9,335 nt of DNA, taken from JANXUF01 sp043747685. Its GTDB lineage: Bacteria; Actinomycetota; Acidimicrobiia; Acidimicrobiales; Ilumatobacteraceae. The stretch is taken from contig JAYTOR010000201.1 of NCBI GenBank assembly GCA_043747685.1, positions 1 to 9,335 of the forward strand, given 5' to 3'. The notes under the pieces were generated by a model, which saw only the letters and a list, made by a program, of their open reading frames with translations, searched no databases and was not told the DNA's origin. The position numbers and the translations under genes were made by a program. This document shows positions 7,541 through 9,335 of this stretch, one piece after another (position 1 is the first letter of the stretch; every line of letters starts with the position of its first letter).

Positions 7541-8193
7541 TATTTTGCGGTGGTTGCGGGGCCGAACTGGCGGTCGCCGGCATCGCCGAGGCCCGGGACG
7601 ATGAAGGCCTTCTCGTTGAGATGCGAATCGATGGAGGCGGTGACGATGTGCATGTCGAGGCCAGTGGCGCGCATGTGCTCGATGCCCTCCGGAGCGGCGA
7701 GCACGCAGACGGCGATGATCGGCGGCGTGGCCCCTCGCTCGATCAACATTCGGACCGTGTACTCGAGCGAACCGCCGGTCGCCAGCATCGGGTCGAGGAC
7801 GATGATCGGCCGGTTGCTCATAATTTCGGGCAGCTTGGAGACGTACGGGATCGGGGCGAACGACTGCTCGTCGCGGGCCAAGCCGATGAAGCCGGCGTCT
7901 GCATCCGGAAGCAGCCGCAATGCTCCGTCCAACAGGCCGAGGCCGGCACGTAGCACCGGCACGAGGACCGGCTGGCCGGCGAGTGCCCGCGCCGGTGCGG
8001 TTGCCAGCGGCGTCTCGACCGTCGTGTCGACGGTCGGCAGCGAACGGGTTGCCTCGTAGACGAGCATCTCTCCGAGTTCGGCGAGCGCCTGCCGGAATCC
8101 GAAACTCGGCGTCGCTTTGTCGCGAAGCTTGGCGAGGCGCTCGGCAACGAGCGGATGATCGACGACGGTGACGGAGAATTTTGCTTCGGTCAT
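7540..8193 (-). CDS. upp: Uracil phosphoribosyltransferase
   Basis: A 217-residue type I phosphoribosyltransferase converting uracil plus PRPP to UMP in pyrimidine salvage. DHPLV near the N-terminus, VPVLRAGLGLLDG (78-90), the PRPP loop LDPMLATGGS (133-142) and the uracil-binding hood IVPGLGDAGDRQFG (198-211) are all intact. It is close to the E. coli enzyme (208 residues). The frame continues upstream to a GTG at 8211, adding six residues. I prefer the ATG at 8193 because it gives the family's short N-terminus, but AGGTG lies 4 bases before the GTG, so 8211 is a real alternative. The gene is convergent with the AbiEi-like gene and divergent from the DUF1185 gene. I find no convincing promoter. 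Confidence 0.96.
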   Translation of the reverse strand: MTEAKFSVTVVDHPLVAERLAKLRDKATPSFGFRQALAELGEMLVYEATRSLPTVDTTVETPLATAPARALAGQPVLVPVLRAGLGLLDGALRLLPDADAGFIGLARDEQSFAPIPYVSKLPEIMSNRPIIVLDPMLATGGSLEYTVRMLIERGATPPIIAVCVLAAPEGIEHMRATGLDMHIVTASIDSHLNEKAFIVPGLGDAGDRQFGPATTAK

Positions 8194-8247
8194 GGGCGTC
8201 CATCGTGGCACGCAGCACCTGGTGCGCCAGCTATTCGGGATCGACGG

Positions 8248-8300
8248 GGATTCTGTGGACCGTTTTGCACCGCCGGCGGTGCACCAGTGGACTCAGTTTC
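8248..8300 (-). repeat. Palindromic interspersed element, copy 4 (inverted)
   Basis: The 44-base core is 8257-8300 with the palindrome at 8266-8283. It differs from the consensus by one base (AAACGGTCC in the right flank). It shares the extra ACAGAATCC tail (8256-8248, minus strand) with copy 1, so these two match over 53 bases with two differences. Unlike the other copies it sits between two divergent genes (upp and the DUF1185 gene), taking up over a third of the 132-base intergenic stretch, where it could affect both promoters. Confidence 0.9.
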
Positions 8301-8313
8301 CTTTGGGAGGGGC

Positions 8314-8319
8314 GATACT
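8314..8319 (+). promoter_or_regulatory. Candidate -10 element of the DUF1185 gene
   Basis: GATACT lies six bases before the ATG at 8326, the spacing expected for a leaderless or nearly leaderless transcript. GGGGGA directly abuts the ATG, too close for a normal RBS, and GGGAGG at 8305-8310 is 15 bases away, too far. Any -35 would have to lie in the end of repeat copy 4 (TGGACT at 8288-8293, with a long 20-base spacer). Confidence 0.35.
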
Positions 8320-8325
8320 GGGGGA

Positions 8326-8931
8326 ATGGTTGAGCCTGTCGTCCGCAAGATCCATCTCGTCACCGAACTCGTGCTGCACGACGGTGGCCCGCCGCTGGAG
8401 ATCGCCGCCAAGCGGGGCGCGATCAGCGCTGTCGTCGCCAACCCCTACGCCGGCACACATCAGCCCGATCTGACTGAGTGGATGGATTCGCTGACAGGCC
8501 TTGGCGTGATCCTCGCCTCCGAACTGCGCGACACGCTGATCGGCGGTGGCGAGGGACGGCGTATCGAGGGCTACGGAAAGGGTGCCATCGTCGGTGTCAA
8601 CGGCGAGCTGGAGATGACTGCCGTGTGGCACGGTCCTGGCGGAGCCGGCCTTCGCGTCGCCCTTGCCGACGCCACGGGTCAACAGCCCAAGGCGATGGTC
8701 CCCTCGACGACGAAGGTCGGCAACCTCGGCAGCCAGATCGACATCCCGATGGTCTACCTCCATGCCAGTTACCTGCGCTCGCATTACGACGTCATTCCGG
8801 TCGTGGTGCCGGATGCGCCACGGCCGGACGAGGTGGTCTACACGCTCGTGATGACGACCGGCGGCCGGCCACATCACCGCATCGGCGGCTTCACAATGGA
8901 CGAGGTCGTCGGCGCCGATGGCCTCCGCTGA
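8326..8931 (+). CDS. DUF1185 / AA_synth ('amino acid synthesis') family protein
   Basis: A 201-residue soluble protein without a signal peptide. VRKIHLVTELVLHDGG, AVVANPYAG, the glycine-rich EGYGKGAIVGVNGELEMTA segment (about 85-103), AMVPSTTKVG (about 124-133) and DIPMVYLHASYLRSHYD are typical of the family annotated as amino acid synthesis protein (DUF1185). The biochemical role of the family is, to my knowledge, not settled, so no reaction is assigned. The ATG at 8326 is chosen because the family N-terminus begins here. An open frame extends upstream to 8155 but would run antisense through the upp start and through repeat copy 4. The isochorismatase-like gene follows in the same direction after 81 bases and may belong to the same transcript. 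Confidence 0.8.
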   Translation: MVEPVVRKIHLVTELVLHDGGPPLEIAAKRGAISAVVANPYAGTHQPDLTEWMDSLTGLGVILASELRDTLIGGGEGRRIEGYGKGAIVGVNGELEMTAVWHGPGGAGLRVALADATGQQPKAMVPSTTKVGNLGSQIDIPMVYLHASYLRSHYDVIPVVVPDAPRPDEVVYTLVMTTGGRPHHRIGGFTMDEVVGADGLR

Positions 8932-9012
8932 CGGTCTCGGCCGACCGATGTCCATCCGTACCGAGTTCAGCCAACGGCCGCCGCAAGTCGCCCCGATCTG
9001 CGGTTCCATCCG

Positions 9013-9335
9013 ATGACTTCTGTTCCCGAGGATCCGTCGCCGTCGCCGTCGCCATGGCTCGTGGTGATCGACATGCAGACGATTTTCGGCGACGCGTCGA
9101 GCCCGTGGTGCGCTGCCGGCTTCGACGAGATCGTCCCGCGCATCGTCGAACTGGTGGAGCACTTCGGACAGCGCGTCGTCTTCACCCGCTATCTCGCGCC
9201 GTCCGCCCCGTCGGGCTCGTGGATCGCCTACTTCCAACAGTGGCCGTTTGCCCTGCGTCCTCACACCGATCCGTTGTTCGATTTGGTCGAGCCGTTCGCG
9301 GGTCTCGTCCATCACCTCGAGGACCGTGAGAGCTT
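9013..9335 (+). CDS. Isochorismatase-like cysteine hydrolase (N-terminal part)
   Basis: An open frame from ATG 9013 runs off the end of the window (107 full codons). After a short tail containing PSPSPSPSP comes WLVVIDMQTIFGD, the first strand of the isochorismatase/nicotinamidase fold with the catalytic aspartate D20. A helix (EIVPRIVELVEHF) and the second strand RVVFTRYLAP follow. The catalytic lysine and cysteine expected further on lie outside the window, so activity and substrate cannot be judged. Family members hydrolyse amides such as nicotinamide, N-carbamoyl compounds or ureidoacrylate, or isochorismate. No good RBS precedes the ATG. It lies downstream of the DUF1185 gene in the same direction. 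Confidence 0.75.
   Translation, partial: MTSVPEDPSPSPSPWLVVIDMQTIFGDASSPWCAAGFDEIVPRIVELVEHFGQRVVFTRYLAPSAPSGSWIAYFQQWPFALRPHTDPLFDLVEPFAGLVHHLEDRES
9034..9053 (+). repeat. CCGTCG hexanucleotide tandem repeat
   Basis: CCGTCG is repeated three times, followed by CC, and encodes alternating Pro-Ser in the N-terminal tail of the cysteine hydrolase. It lies before the first beta strand, so changes in copy number would keep frame and probably be tolerated. Confidence 0.6.

Noticed and set aside
7472..8218. 248-residue open frame on the minus strand overlapping upp
   Set aside because: It is the shadow of upp in another frame: arginine-rich, with no family motifs, and ending with a translation of repeat copy 3 (TGAPPAVQIGPQN).
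6403..8300. The four palindromic repeats as a CRISPR array
   Set aside because: The copies are widely and unevenly spaced, in two orientations, separated by whole genes, and no cas genes are present.
8155..8325. Longer N-terminus of the DUF1185 protein starting at 8155
   Set aside because: It would run antisense over the upp start and translate repeat copy 4; family similarity begins at the ATG at 8326.
8293..9315. 340-residue minus-strand open frame across the DUF1185 and hydrolase genes
   Set aside because: It is antisense to two plus-strand genes with recognised motifs; the peptide is rich in R, H and D with no family match.

Overview
The window looks like a chromosomal segment of a high-GC actinomycete. 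The phosphomutase, uracil phosphoribosyltransferase and M1 aminopeptidase resemble actinobacterial forms, GTG starts are common, and several genes appear to begin at the transcription start with no leader. A marine or freshwater Acidimicrobiia lineage (Ilumatobacter-like) is my best guess, but that is inference only.

Layout. At 1-84 (+) is the last piece of what is probably an ABC-transporter ATPase with a TOBE domain. Convergent to it is a two-gene minus-strand operon: an M1 aminopeptidase (3754-1190) and, overlapping it by 4 bases, a metallophosphoesterase (1193-105). A 53-base divergent promoter region (3755-3807) separates this from a plus-strand operon of a PfkB-family nucleoside/sugar kinase, probably adenosine kinase (3808-4788), and an alpha-D-phosphohexomutase (4788-6410). 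Next come an orphan AbiEi-like wHTH/DUF559 nuclease-like protein (6570-7496, +), uracil phosphoribosyltransferase upp (8193-7540, -), a DUF1185/AA_synth protein (8326-8931, +) and the start of an isochorismatase-like cysteine hydrolase (9013 to the end, +).

How it fits together. Kinase, phosphomutase and upp form a plausible nucleoside/nucleobase salvage cluster: adenosine to AMP, pentose- or hexose-1-phosphate interconversion, and uracil plus PRPP to UMP. From memory, mycobacteria also have a phosphomutase (pmmB) convergent with upp. Here the AbiEi-like gene sits between them.

The most unusual feature is a family of four near-identical 44-base elements (6403-6446, 6475-6518, 7497-7540, 8257-8300), each built on the same perfect 18-base palindrome. 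They are fitted tightly to gene ends. One contains the stop codon of the phosphomutase, and one fills the whole gap between the stop codons of two convergent genes. The two copies before the AbiEi-like gene are inverted relative to the two after it. I do not recognise this family. It looks like a REP-type or miniature non-autonomous element, or a recurrent 3'-end hairpin.
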